Shown here: piece by piece, positions 55,822 through 64,000 of the stretch
Layout: the number at the start of each line of letters is the position of its first letter
How positions within the stretch are numbered: position 1 is the first letter of the stretch
DNA from: an uncultured Pirellula sp.
GTDB taxonomy: Bacteria; Planctomycetota; Planctomycetia; Pirellulales; Pirellulaceae
Direction of reading: 5' to 3'
Length of the DNA: 64,000 bases
Assembly (NCBI GenBank): GCA_903892355.1
Contig: CAITIE010000032.1
Span: forward strand, 62,001 to 126,000
Program-made: the position numbers and the translations under genes
Notes under the pieces: model-generated
The model's database searches: none
What the model saw: the letters and a program-made list of their open reading frames with translations, nothing else
What the model was told of the DNA's origin: nothing

Positions 55822-56658
55822 ATGAGTCAGCAACCAACGAACCATGGACATGCATCGCAAGCCGTAAAACGCCGACAAGGAACCGTCCAGTACGACCATT
55901 CGGGACGAGTCATTTTGGTTACCGGTGGGTGCAATGGGATCGGAAGAGCTATCTGTGACGGGTTTGCAACATCAGGTGCCACTGTGGTCTGTGCCGACAT
56001 CGATACGAACCTTGCCGAGAGCTTACCTCCAGGGATTCATTTTCGGAAAACCGATGTGGCACTCGAAGCTGATTGCCAATCCGTCGTGGACTGGACGGTA
56101 TCCCAGTTTGGGGGCCTCGACGTTTTGGTCAACAACGCGGCGATCCAGCCAGCGTCGTCCTATGTTCGGATCGAGGATGTGAGCCGAGACGATTACAATC
56201 GCATGGTTGCTATCAACCTGACGGGATTTGCGTTCATGGCCAAGTATGGGCTCAAGGCGATGCGGCAGCAACAGTCGGGAGTTTTAGTCAACATCGCGAG
56301 CGGTCAAGCGCACCGAACCTCCCGCGGCGTGCCCGTGTACGGGCCCATCAAAGCTGCCAACGTCCTTCAAGCGATGCAGTGGGGCGTTGAATACGCGCGC
56401 GACGGAATCCGAGTCGTCAGCGTCTCACCCGGAGCGATCAACACCCCATTGGTCCAAGCGATCCTGGAACAGCAAGGAGGTGAAAAGGAACTCGCGAATC
56501 GCCATCCGCTAGGACGCCTCGGCCAACCCGAAGAGATTGCGCACGCCGTACTATGGCTCACCAGCAGTGCGGCATCATTCATCACCGCTACCGACCTTGC
56601 TGTCGATGGTGGATTGGGTGGTTTCGGTTCTTTTGCAGACCCCTATCCCAAGCAGTAA
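55822..56658 (+). CDS. Short-chain dehydrogenase/reductase (SDR)
   Basis: 278 residues of a classical SDR, cytoplasmic and NAD(P)-dependent. The cofactor motif is VTGGCNGIGRA (about 34-44), followed by CADIDTN with acidic residues favouring NAD. The NNAA motif is in VLVNNAAIQP; the catalytic residues are S160 in NIASGQAH, Y173 and K177 in YGPIK. The C-terminus ends LAVDGGLGGFGS as in glucose-1-dehydrogenase-like members. The ATG at 55822 is preferred over the in-frame TTG at 55810. The substrate is unknown. It lies in a cluster of carbohydrate- or ester-active genes. Confidence 0.92.
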   Translation: MSQQPTNHGHASQAVKRRQGTVQYDHSGRVILVTGGCNGIGRAICDGFATSGATVVCADIDTNLAESLPPGIHFRKTDVALEADCQSVVDWTVSQFGGLDVLVNNAAIQPASSYVRIEDVSRDDYNRMVAINLTGFAFMAKYGLKAMRQQQSGVLVNIASGQAHRTSRGVPVYGPIKAANVLQAMQWGVEYARDGIRVVSVSPGAINTPLVQAILEQQGGEKELANRHPLGRLGQPEEIAHAVLWLTSSAASFITATDLAVDGGLGGFGSFADPYPKQ

Positions 56659-56751
56659 TCATCCCGCGCAGTAGCGTGCGGCTTTGGCGATCCTCGAATA
56701 ACCGCAATCCTCGTACCACCAATCGCACGAACACCCATTCAAAATTGATCC

Positions 56752-57924
56752 ATGAACGACGCATCTCTGCTTATGGGCGCCCGACGACTTCGAATCGCGG
56801 TCTTGATGGTTTCTATTCTCGCCATTAGTACAACCGCGCAGCAGTTATTCGCACAAGACTCAATTCCACGCGATGCGTCTGAGCACGCGTTGCGTCATCC
56901 CGCATGGACCAGTGATGTTGTCTACTGGGAAAGTAGTGTGCTGCTTGACGCTGAGGATGGGGCATCTCCGCGAGCTAGGCTAGCGCGCGGAGCTCTCGAA
57001 ATCCTAGCCATTCGCTCCGCGGATCGCGCAAAGACCTTGGACAAGGACTTCCGGCTAGACCCGAGCGAAAAAAACATTTTGCTGCAACAAGCTCCGAGTG
57101 TCACGACGATCAAACTATCAGAGCTCTATAAATCCCCGAATGCGCCGCAAAGTTATCGCCATCGGATCGGCAATGAGAATCAGTGGTTACTCTACGCACC
57201 CGGACGTTGGTTCCATGACCGAAACATCGAAGTCACCTACCGCGCTGAGAAAATCAAAGATGCGACTCCCATTAAATCCATTCTTGGTTACCTACCAAGG
57301 ACGCGTCAGCGTCTTCTCGATCGTGTGCCAGTCCGTATCGCGATTAGCGGGGACAGCATCTCAACAGGATTGGACGCATCGAAAACAGCCGACGCCGATC
57401 CCCTACAGGAAGGCTATGTCGAGCTACTCGCACAACAACTCAGAAACGACTTCCAATGCGAAATTATGGTCAACAACCGTTCGGTGCCTGGTTGGAGCGT
57501 TGCCAATGGGAATGATGATGTGCATAACCTGCTCGCTGACCAACACGATCTCGCTATCATCGCTTACGGGATGAACGATGTCGGCCGCCGCGATCCAAAA
57601 TGGTTTCACGACCAACTCCAAATACTGACCCAAAAAGTGCGCACACTCTCCCCGGATGCCGAGATTGTGCTGGTCTCGCCCATGCTAGGCAATAGCGAGT
57701 GGATCCATACACCCCCAGAAATGTTCGCAAAATACAGCGATGAAATGAAGAAGCTCGTCGGACCGGGGATCGCCATGGCAGATGTTACCGCCGTATGGAC
57801 CTGGATGAATCAACGCAAGCATTTTTTTGACATGACCGGAAACGGACTGAACCACCCTAATGATTTCGGGCACCGAGTCTATGCGCAATGCATCCTTCAA
57901 TTACTACCGCCACCCCCTGAGTGA
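56752..57924 (+). CDS. SGNH/GDSL hydrolase, secreted
   Basis: 390 residues with a signal peptide (VLMVSILAISTTAQQLFAQ). About 150 residues of beta structure precede the SGNH domain. Block I is ISGDSIST (S202), later blocks are IIAYGMND and the catalytic NDFGH (D371 and H374). It probably removes esters from carbohydrates or other polymers. The start at 56752 is a clear ATG. The last 21 bases overlap, tail to tail, the HTTM gene on the opposite strand. Confidence 0.9.
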   Translation: MNDASLLMGARRLRIAVLMVSILAISTTAQQLFAQDSIPRDASEHALRHPAWTSDVVYWESSVLLDAEDGASPRARLARGALEILAIRSADRAKTLDKDFRLDPSEKNILLQQAPSVTTIKLSELYKSPNAPQSYRHRIGNENQWLLYAPGRWFHDRNIEVTYRAEKIKDATPIKSILGYLPRTRQRLLDRVPVRIAISGDSISTGLDASKTADADPLQEGYVELLAQQLRNDFQCEIMVNNRSVPGWSVANGNDDVHNLLADQHDLAIIAYGMNDVGRRDPKWFHDQLQILTQKVRTLSPDAEIVLVSPMLGNSEWIHTPPEMFAKYSDEMKKLVGPGIAMADVTAVWTWMNQRKHFFDMTGNGLNHPNDFGHRVYAQCILQLLPPPPE

Positions 57925-58890
57925 CATTTCAGGTAGCGACCGGTTTCTAATCGCATCGGCGTGGCCTTCCATCGCGGGTACCGAGTGGGGCCCTTTGCGA
58001 CTCGCAATTCCCCATTCGCTTGGAATTACAAACGCCAATAACCCCAGCATCATCACCCATTCGAACAAGAATAGATTCATCGATAATTCAATACCCATGT
58101 GCAACGACACCCCAGCAAAGATCGCCAGCTTTCGCGTCCCACGAAACCATAGCGCCACCGGCAAGGTAGCTTCAATGAAGAGTGCTCCCCACGTTAATCC
58201 CGCACTGACCCAGAAGTGATCGAAGTAGACCGAGGGTACCAACCGCCCAAAGTTATCGGTCATCCGGGAAACGTACCACATCGCAGTCCCATTCTGCCAT
58301 GTCTCGCCCGAAAGCTTGCTTAGCGCCGCCGAAGCGTAAATCGCTGCCATTTCGATTTGGATCAACCGCAACCCCCAAGCCGATGCGTGTCGCCGGGCCC
58401 TTGCGACAGACTCACTGGAGCGTCGAAGAATCGACCAATACGCATCGAGTGGTAACCAAATCATCATGAAAGCAAAGATCCTGAAGACGGTATCCTCGCC
58501 ATCATTGATCAATGGATTGCGATTCTGGAACGAAATGAGCCACACAAAGATCGCCGCAGCCTGAACCCGTGAAAACACTCCGAAGAGCATCAACGTGGCA
58601 TGCAGTAGCAACGCCAGGAGCGCTCCGCGAATCACGAAGGGCGTGGAAGGTATCAGATAAAACAAAGACCATCCTACGGGCCTCGTCGTAAGTTTCGCCG
58701 TGCTGACACTCATGACGCCGGTGTCGCTGAACCACCTATCAGCATCATCCCACACTACCGCAACTTGAATAAGGATGAGGGTGGCAAACCCAATCCTGAA
58801 TAGCGAAGCGATGCGAGGATCGCAGCCTTCGAACAAGAACCGATCCCAGGCATCCATGCATCTCGAGGAAAAACGAAGCCATCCGCTCAT
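57904..58890 (-). CDS. HTTM-domain membrane protein (vitamin-K-dependent carboxylase-like)
   Basis: 328 residues with several membrane helices. The HTTM (horizontally transferred transmembrane) domain, related to vitamin-K-dependent gamma-glutamyl carboxylase, shows DPRIASLFRIGFATLILIQV at the start, WLISFQNRNPLINDGED and FRIFAFMMIWLPLDAYWSI, and later RLIQIEMAAIYASAALSKLSG. Bacterial HTTM functions are largely unknown. The ATG at 58890 overlaps the stop of the upstream gene as ATGA (58887-58890), so the two are coupled. It also overlaps the SGNH gene tail to tail. Confidence 0.88.
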   Translation of the reverse strand: MSGWLRFSSRCMDAWDRFLFEGCDPRIASLFRIGFATLILIQVAVVWDDADRWFSDTGVMSVSTAKLTTRPVGWSLFYLIPSTPFVIRGALLALLLHATLMLFGVFSRVQAAAIFVWLISFQNRNPLINDGEDTVFRIFAFMMIWLPLDAYWSILRRSSESVARARRHASAWGLRLIQIEMAAIYASAALSKLSGETWQNGTAMWYVSRMTDNFGRLVPSVYFDHFWVSAGLTWGALFIEATLPVALWFRGTRKLAIFAGVSLHMGIELSMNLFLFEWVMMLGLLAFVIPSEWGIASRKGPHSVPAMEGHADAIRNRSLPEMSLRGWR

Positions 58891-59534
58891 TTCGAATACT
58901 CGCGACGAAGCAAGAAACGATTTTGATTGCTCCAAACTGTCTCGGACTGCTTGGGCATCGGATTTTTTCCACTGAGTACCATGCGTTGCTGATACTGATA
59001 GAGCTTGATATCGAGTATCGGTGGAACCAGATCTATACCAGGAATCAATTCGTTGGCCTCACTCCACCTCATCGCGGGCACCGCATGCTCTTTGGCGGGA
59101 ATCGTACGGTGAAGGTAGGCCGCTAAATCGGAGCACGCGTAATGATTCTGCCCAACACGTTGGTAGTAGTTCATGTGGCGAAAGCGATAGAATTTGTCCC
59201 ATGCGGTGGCTCGTGCCCAATCGGGAGAACTCCAAGTTCCCTGCTGACGGTCGCCATCGGTAACCTCCGCGACGATGGTTCCATTTTTCAGGATCGGATT
59301 CGGCGCAAACAGCGGCCAATCTCCTTGAGACAGCCCAATCGAACCAAGGACTGGAAAAAGAGATTTCTTGATCGGATTCAAAAACTCAATATTCGCTGGC
59401 ATCGTGTCGATCGCGATCACGAGTGCACACAGACATACAAAACCACGGATCGCGATACGATGCTCTTTATCGTTGGGCAACTTAGATCCAGAACAGGTCG
59501 ATTCTGTTTCCGTCGCGTGGTTTAAAGGTTCCAT
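58887..59534 (-). CDS. HTTM partner protein, uncharacterised (possible DUF5819-like)
   Basis: 215 residues with one N-terminal membrane helix (IRGFVCLCALVIAIDT). The body contains GLSQGDWPLFAPNPI and TIVAEVTDGDRQQGTW, a pattern seen in small proteins encoded beside HTTM genes in other bacteria. I cannot confirm a named family. The coupling with the HTTM gene (a 4-base ATGA overlap) strongly suggests a two-protein membrane complex, with this protein as the soluble part outside the membrane. The ATG at 59534 is the start. Confidence 0.6.
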   Translation of the reverse strand: MEPLNHATETESTCSGSKLPNDKEHRIAIRGFVCLCALVIAIDTMPANIEFLNPIKKSLFPVLGSIGLSQGDWPLFAPNPILKNGTIVAEVTDGDRQQGTWSSPDWARATAWDKFYRFRHMNYYQRVGQNHYACSDLAAYLHRTIPAKEHAVPAMRWSEANELIPGIDLVPPILDIKLYQYQQRMVLSGKNPMPKQSETVWSNQNRFLLRREYSK

Positions 59535-59974
59535 CGATCTGTCCGTCTTTGTGGTACCGAATCTGCCCGTCGCTCCAGAAATCCAGAGGAATGAATGTGC
59601 GAAAGGGTGATAGCACTCAAGTTTGATCGCTGAAAGGCAGGTCGGTAACGCAAACGAACAGGATTACGTCGCGTCCCCAATTTCAAGGGCGGTACAACTC
59701 CTACGAACCGTGCATTCGCCCTGCGTCTTCGCGACAAACCAACAAGCGTCCTAGGCTGTCGTCGATTCCGGAATCGATTCGAACTCGTGCGTTGAACGTT
59801 TGAATTTCACAAGAATCCGAGACCTTGGGTGCAGAGAGGGCAAATTGATCGGTTTTAGCCTTCGAAACACTTCTTTTTACGAGCATTCTATCGGAACAGG
59901 CTGTTTTTTCTTGCTTCCAAATTACCCTCAACGACCATAAAGGGAATCCCGCCTGATGCCTGAATTGTGCTCCG
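59535..59974. other. Divergent spacer upstream of the Wadjet operon
   Basis: 440 bases separate the HTTM-partner gene and jetA. It contains a perfect 16-bp palindrome, TCGATTCCGGAATCGA (59762-59777), about 200 bases before jetA, that could be an operator; ATCGAT-like sequence is common in this genome, so chance is possible. No protein-like frame is found here. Both promoters must lie in it. Confidence 0.4.
59762..59777. promoter_or_regulatory. 16-bp perfect palindrome, candidate operator
   Basis: TCGATTCCGGAATCGA reads the same on both strands and lies between divergent promoters (HTTM partner and jetA). It could bind a dimeric repressor. No regulator gene is adjacent, and similar TCGATT strings occur elsewhere in the window. 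Confidence 0.3.
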
Positions 59975-61459
59975 ATGAGACGCGAAGAACTCCTTTCGTT
60001 TTTTGACAACTCCCCAACCGCTCGGTTGCTCCGATCCGATCTCGGTGCTTGCGTAATCGCATTCCTCTACGACACCTTCAAAGCCTCCTCGCTCCTCTCG
60101 ATTTCGCAATCGGATCTAAAAGCTCGACTCAAAGAGTTTCAGAGCGAGGTCCATGCCTCAAATCCTTCCATCATGCCGGGTTCGCCGGAGCGGTATCTCA
60201 GCCAATGGACGCAATCCCAATGGATCTGCCGCTTCGTCGATTCGAACTCCTTGGAACCGCAGTTCCAACTCTCGCACCATGCGGAAGAAGCGATTCGTTA
60301 TGTCGAAGATTCCATCACGCGACGCCAGCAATTGGTCGGTACCGAAAGCCGATTGCGATTAATCATCGATACGCTGAACGACATCGTCCGTGGATCCTCC
60401 GATGACCCTGGAAGACGCTTGGCATCCCTTCATTCCCAAAGAGATGCCATCCAACGCGAAATTGATGCTATTGAGTCCGGGGATCGATTTCATGTCTACA
60501 AGCCAAGTCAGATTCGCGAACGGTTTCAAACAGCTATCCACCTGCTGCGCGAATTGCAGTCCGATTTTCGAAATGTCGAAGATCGATTCCAACAAATCGC
60601 CCGCCGCGTCCAGCAATTAAAAGCCTCTGGCCTGGACAATCGGAGCTCGATCCTCGGATATGCACTCGATGCGGAGGAAGCCTTGAAGCACGAAGATGAA
60701 GGAGTCAGCTTCTACGCATTCGTTCGTTTCCTCCTCTCCCCGACGGAACAAGCTACCCTCAGGAAGCAAATCCAGGAAGTCCAGGAATTAACACCATTAG
60801 CGGACCAAAAGGAGTCACTCGATCGATTGGGAAAAATGGTCCCGTCTCTGTTAGCCGAAGCGGACAAAGTGATGCGTACCACAGCTCGCCTATCCTCGTC
60901 TTTGAGACGGTTGCTCGATTCGAAATCAGAAGCCCACCGCACGCGACTGACCCAAGTTCTTTCCGAGATCCGCGACGCAGCCGTGTTGCTGCGCGATTCC
61001 CCTCCCAACGGCATCTCGATCAAACTCGATACGGACGCTTCCCTGCAATCACCCTTTGCTCGCCCATTTTGGGTCCCCGAAGCTGGCTTTCAATCCCTCC
61101 CCGTCGAACCCCAATCCATCGCCCCCGAACAAATCAGTCTCCTTGCCTCGGCGTTTTGCAAGCTGGTCCGTTTGGACATGCGCAAACTCCGAAACAATAT
61201 TCGAGAGGCTACGTTCGAGGGTAACGTCTGCTCATTGAAAGAACTGATCGAACACTCTTCATCGGACATCGGAATCGCCCAAGTCCTCGGGTACCTGCAG
61301 ATTGCTCACGATGACGCGCACGAAATCGACTTCATGCACCACGAATGGATCGAACTGCCTGCAGATCAGCATCCGATCTCGCCAAAACGAATTAGGGTAC
61401 CCAAGGTCCTCTTCACGGCCAAAGCAAAAAATAGAGCATTCGCAAGGAAACCACGTTGA
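59975..61459 (+). CDS. jetA: Wadjet type I component JetA (DUF3375)
   Basis: 494 residues of the DUF3375/JetA family, the kleisin-like subunit of the Wadjet SMC complex. The N-terminus ELLSFFDNSPTARLLRSDLG and the following SQWTQSQWICRFVD, then AEEAIRYVEDSI, match the family opening. A long helical middle (about 150-330) with coiled-coil pattern and YAFVRFLLSPTEQATLRKQI follow, and the C-terminal winged-helix-like part (about 400-480) is less conserved. The complex extrudes DNA and directs cleavage of circular plasmids. The stop overlaps jetB by one base in TGATG. The ATG at 59975 is used without a strong Shine-Dalgarno. Confidence 0.9.
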   Translation: MRREELLSFFDNSPTARLLRSDLGACVIAFLYDTFKASSLLSISQSDLKARLKEFQSEVHASNPSIMPGSPERYLSQWTQSQWICRFVDSNSLEPQFQLSHHAEEAIRYVEDSITRRQQLVGTESRLRLIIDTLNDIVRGSSDDPGRRLASLHSQRDAIQREIDAIESGDRFHVYKPSQIRERFQTAIHLLRELQSDFRNVEDRFQQIARRVQQLKASGLDNRSSILGYALDAEEALKHEDEGVSFYAFVRFLLSPTEQATLRKQIQEVQELTPLADQKESLDRLGKMVPSLLAEADKVMRTTARLSSSLRRLLDSKSEAHRTRLTQVLSEIRDAAVLLRDSPPNGISIKLDTDASLQSPFARPFWVPEAGFQSLPVEPQSIAPEQISLLASAFCKLVRLDMRKLRNNIREATFEGNVCSLKELIEHSSSDIGIAQVLGYLQIAHDDAHEIDFMHHEWIELPADQHPISPKRIRVPKVLFTAKAKNRAFARKPR

Positions 61460-62139
61460 TGGACACCATCCCCAATCTTTCCGAACCGGAATCGTCACGG
61501 TCGATTATTGTCGGTCGCCAAGACTGGAGTGGAGTGGCGGTAAGGCTGCTGCAGGGAGTCGTCTACCAAGATGATCACGCCGTCGCATGGGAAACGTTGC
61601 TTAACTCCCACGCTGAGTTGAAGAACTATTTTGCAACGATCGGGCTTTCCGTCATCGTCGATGAAGTTAATGCAATGGCGTATCTACGGCAGAACGACGA
61701 GCCGATCGAAGGCACCGCGGAGACTAGCCTTCCGAGACTCTTTCGCCGACAGCCACTCTCCTACGAACAAACGCTCCTGTGTGTGCTACTTCGCGAAGAA
61801 CTCCGGCAATTCGAAGAAAACGATGTGCAAAACGAACGCTGCATCGTCCAACAAGTCAACTTGCTCAGCGTTTGGCAGGCATTTTTTCCGGATTCAAGCG
61901 ATACCGTCAAACTGAATCGGACTCTAAATGCCACATTGCGTAAATTGGAAGAACTCAGGTTCGTAAAGCAGTTTGAAAAGGATCCCCCGTCCTGGGAAGT
62001 ATGCCGCATTCTCAAAGCCCGATTGCCACTTGAAGAGCTTGAAAACCTCCGGAAAACCTTGCTCGCAGAGGTTTCCAAAAAACAGATGCGACAGAGTTTC
62101 GATCGTCCTTCCCTCAGCCCATTGAGCCATGAGGAATAA
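61459..62139 (+). CDS. jetB: Wadjet type I component JetB (DUF4194)
   Basis: 226 residues of the DUF4194/JetB family, the kite-like subunit. Typical features are AVRLLQGVVYQDDHAVAWE, the beta-strand LSVIVDEVNAMAYLRQ, and RRQPLSYEQTLLCVLLREEL, followed by a helical C-terminus (LNATLRKLEELRFVKQF). The ATG at 61459 shares its A with the jetA stop (TGATG), with AAGGAA upstream. It is the second gene of a tight operon and lies directly before jetC, the order known for type I systems. Confidence 0.88.
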   Translation: MDTIPNLSEPESSRSIIVGRQDWSGVAVRLLQGVVYQDDHAVAWETLLNSHAELKNYFATIGLSVIVDEVNAMAYLRQNDEPIEGTAETSLPRLFRRQPLSYEQTLLCVLLREELRQFEENDVQNERCIVQQVNLLSVWQAFFPDSSDTVKLNRTLNATLRKLEELRFVKQFEKDPPSWEVCRILKARLPLEELENLRKTLLAEVSKKQMRQSFDRPSLSPLSHEE

Positions 62140-62146
62140 CGAAACC

Positions 62147-64000
62147 ATGAAATCTGTCAAAAAGCCAAACCGGGCTCCCTCCACCGTGGAACCCGAAGCG
62201 CGGAAAATTTCCATGCAACCAGGATATCGACTGTCCCTCTTGGAAATCTTCAATTGGGGAACGTTTGATGGCGCTGTTTATAGTATTGAACCTGATGGCC
62301 ACGCGACCTTATTGGTCGGTGAAAACGGATCCGGGAAATCGACAGTCATCGACGCCCTCTTAACACTGCTCGTACGCCCACAGACACGGAACTACAACGT
62401 AGCCGCCGGCGCGGGCAAGCAAGAGCGCGATGAACGCACCTACTGCCGCGGTGCCTATGACAGCACGATCAGCGCCGAAGGCAAATCACAAGTACAGTAC
62501 CTGCGCCCGAGCACCGGAACATACACTGCTCTCCTTGCCGTATTCTCCAAAGGCGTTGCAGATGCCCCACTACGAACCACCCCCGAGGAAAATGCGTTTA
62601 CAGTTGCCCAAATCCTCTACATGAATGCCGACAACAGTTGCCAGCGAATTTATGCAACGAGCCTCGGCAGGCGCACCATCAGCAAGGACCTGAACGGTTT
62701 GCAATCGGGCGCTTCGATGGTGAAACAGCTCAAGGAACGAGGCTTTGAGATCCATACGAGCTACCAGCAATACTTTCAGTGGCTGCAACGTCGAACAGGG
62801 CTCCGGTCCAAAGCGATGGATATCTTCAACCAAACGGTCGCTGTCAAAGACGTTCAAAGGCTGGACTCGTTCATCCGCCAGCACATGCTGGAAAAGCATT
62901 CCTGGAGCGACAGACTTGCGAAATTGTTGACTCACTTTCATGAATTGTCTGAGGCGCATCGGCATCTCTTGAGGGCTCGCCAACAGGTGGAGTTGCTCGA
63001 GCCAATCGCGTTGGCCGGCGCAGGCTACCAGCAACAACTTCACGATGTCTCGAACGCCCGAGATCGACTCGAAGCGTTGCCGTACGCGATCGCTGAATCG
63101 ACGGTGAAATTGCTTTCTCCCATGTGCGACGAATGGGAAAAGTTGATTGAAATGTCTCGCGAAAATGCCGAGCTTATCGACCATACGCTCGAAAAGAAAA
63201 GACGGGAAATCGCGCGTCTCGAAGTTCAACTCGAGGGCAACGTCCCTCCCTCGCATGCATACGCGCAATCCAGAATCGAGCAACTGCATCGATGGATCGA
63301 GGCCTCTGAAAGCAATTCGCAGCGCAGGAAGGATCTGCTCCAACGCCTCGGGTTACTTACCCATCGACCCTCCGAAGCGGATCCCCAACAACTTCGCGAG
63401 AACCTTTCAGAACGCAAGTCCTCCATCACCCAGAACCGTCACTCATTGCTCAGGCAAAGGGACGATACCAACCGCTCTATCTCTACACTTCAGCATCAAT
63501 TGCGTAACGACCGCGATTCCGTTGAGTTTTTAAAAACCAGCCAATCAAAGCTTCCTGAGTCACTGATTTCCGTTCGCGATGCACTTTGCAAAAAATTGCG
63601 CATCCGCAACTCGGAACTACCGTTTGTCGCTGAACTGATCGCAATATCTCCCGACCAACAGGCTTGGGCCGATTCCGTGGAACATGTGCTTCATGGTTTC
63701 GCTCGAAGCCTTCTCGTACCGGAGGCCCACTACGAACGTGTCACCAAATACATCGAGCAAAACCGTCTTGTCGACTCCAAGGGCCAAGGGCAACGGATGG
63801 TCTATTTACGTATACCTTCAACATCCTCCCCGTCGGTCGCTATAACCAGCACCACGAAGCCGAATGTTTCACAGCTTCCCGGTAAGCTCCAATTCCGCGA
63901 GCACCCTTTGACCCCATGGCTCCAAACCGAGATCAATCATCGTTTCAATGTGAAGGCGTGCGACTCGATCGAAGATTTTCAAAAAACTCCCCCACCTGCG
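62147..64000 (+). CDS. jetC: Wadjet type I component JetC, SMC-like ATPase, partial
   Basis: 618 codons are present and the frame is open through the right edge; JetC proteins are about 1100 residues. The N-terminal ATPase half has Walker A GENGSGKST (K64), preceded by SLLEIFNWGTFDG, a pattern shared by MukB/SbcC-like ATPases. A predicted coiled-coil arm rich in Glu, Arg and Gln begins about residue 270 and a hinge-like part (about 470-600) contains PFVAELIAISPDQQAWADSV. The ATG at 62147 follows GAGGAA that overlaps the jetB stop; an ATG at 62129 would overlap jetB by 11 bases. JetC binds ATP and drives DNA loop extrusion. Confidence 0.92.
   Translation, partial: MKSVKKPNRAPSTVEPEARKISMQPGYRLSLLEIFNWGTFDGAVYSIEPDGHATLLVGENGSGKSTVIDALLTLLVRPQTRNYNVAAGAGKQERDERTYCRGAYDSTISAEGKSQVQYLRPSTGTYTALLAVFSKGVADAPLRTTPEENAFTVAQILYMNADNSCQRIYATSLGRRTISKDLNGLQSGASMVKQLKERGFEIHTSYQQYFQWLQRRTGLRSKAMDIFNQTVAVKDVQRLDSFIRQHMLEKHSWSDRLAKLLTHFHELSEAHRHLLRARQQVELLEPIALAGAGYQQQLHDVSNARDRLEALPYAIAESTVKLLSPMCDEWEKLIEMSRENAELIDHTLEKKRREIARLEVQLEGNVPPSHAYAQSRIEQLHRWIEASESNSQRRKDLLQRLGLLTHRPSEADPQQLRENLSERKSSITQNRHSLLRQRDDTNRSISTLQHQLRNDRDSVEFLKTSQSKLPESLISVRDALCKKLRIRNSELPFVAELIAISPDQQAWADSVEHVLHGFARSLLVPEAHYERVTKYIEQNRLVDSKGQGQRMVYLRIPSTSSPSVAITSTTKPNVSQLPGKLQFREHPLTPWLQTEINHRFNVKACDSIEDFQKTPPPA

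Noticed and set aside
59701-60009. 102-residue open frame on the minus strand before jetA
   Set aside because: It overlaps the jetA start in antisense, has no start-site signal and no protein-like pattern.
1-64000. CRISPR arrays, tRNA/rRNA genes, transposases
   Set aside because: No regularly spaced repeats, no cloverleaf or rRNA core sequences and no transposase motifs were seen on either strand.

Overview
The window is bacterial chromosome from a planctomycete, most likely a member of the Pirellulaceae. The signs are a DUF1549/DUF1553 heme protein (PSCyt1/PSD1 type) paired with a DUF1501 protein, a DUF1571 protein, two Tat-exported Gfo/Idh/MocA oxidoreductases, a Ser/Thr kinase anchored by its C-terminus, and a giant exported subtilase that starts with an FEQLELRRLMAAD-type segment. 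There are no rRNA or tRNA genes, no CRISPR array and no intact insertion sequence that I can see. Genes are close-packed and on both strands. Several pairs overlap by 1 to 8 bases.

Layout. 1-5 kb: the 5' part of xylA (minus strand), then a Ser/Thr kinase, an amino-acid-kinase-fold protein and a membrane protein. 4.8-14 kb: ferrochelatase, a Gfo/Idh/MocA oxidoreductase, an ABC exporter overlapping a YqgE/AlgH protein, a DUF1571 protein, an unknown protein, and glucose-6-phosphate isomerase. 14-20 kb: one 2057-residue bacterial alpha-2-macroglobulin with an intact CxEQ thioester motif. 20-29 kb: secreted enzymes on the minus strand (alpha/beta hydrolase, neutral-ceramidase-like protein, trypsin-like protease, second Gfo/Idh/MocA protein), then a VOC protein, a WecG/TagA/CpsF glycosyltransferase and an anchored unknown protein. 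29-36 kb: MscL, a bifunctional-nuclease-domain protein, SCO1 overlapping an ABC-2 permease, a SUI1/YciH factor, a diguanylate cyclase, GlgC and a GNAT-like protein. 36-43 kb: two lipoproteins (one with HEXXH, one with a PEGA domain), a PlsC-type acyltransferase, a formylglycine-generating enzyme with both active-site cysteines, and an S10 carboxypeptidase. 43-57 kb: the giant subtilase, the PSCyt1/PSD1 and DUF1501 pair, a sialate O-acetylesterase-like protein, a CotH-like lipoprotein, an SDR and an SGNH hydrolase. 57.9-59.5 kb: an HTTM (vitamin-K-carboxylase-like) membrane protein and its coupled partner.

The right end (59975-64000) is the clearest system. It has jetA (DUF3375), jetB (DUF4194) and the first 618 codons of jetC (SMC/SbcC-like ATPase) in one tight operon, which is a type I Wadjet anti-plasmid system. 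JetD should lie just beyond the window. Other points of interest are several short perfect tandem duplications in intergenic DNA, an unassigned HEXXH lipoprotein, an ABC-2 permease without an ATPase, and a possible reading-frame problem at the C-terminus of the subtilase.

Most functions come from motif and family recognition in translated sequence, without database searches. Start codons were chosen by ATG preference, Shine-Dalgarno-like sequence and where signal peptides begin.
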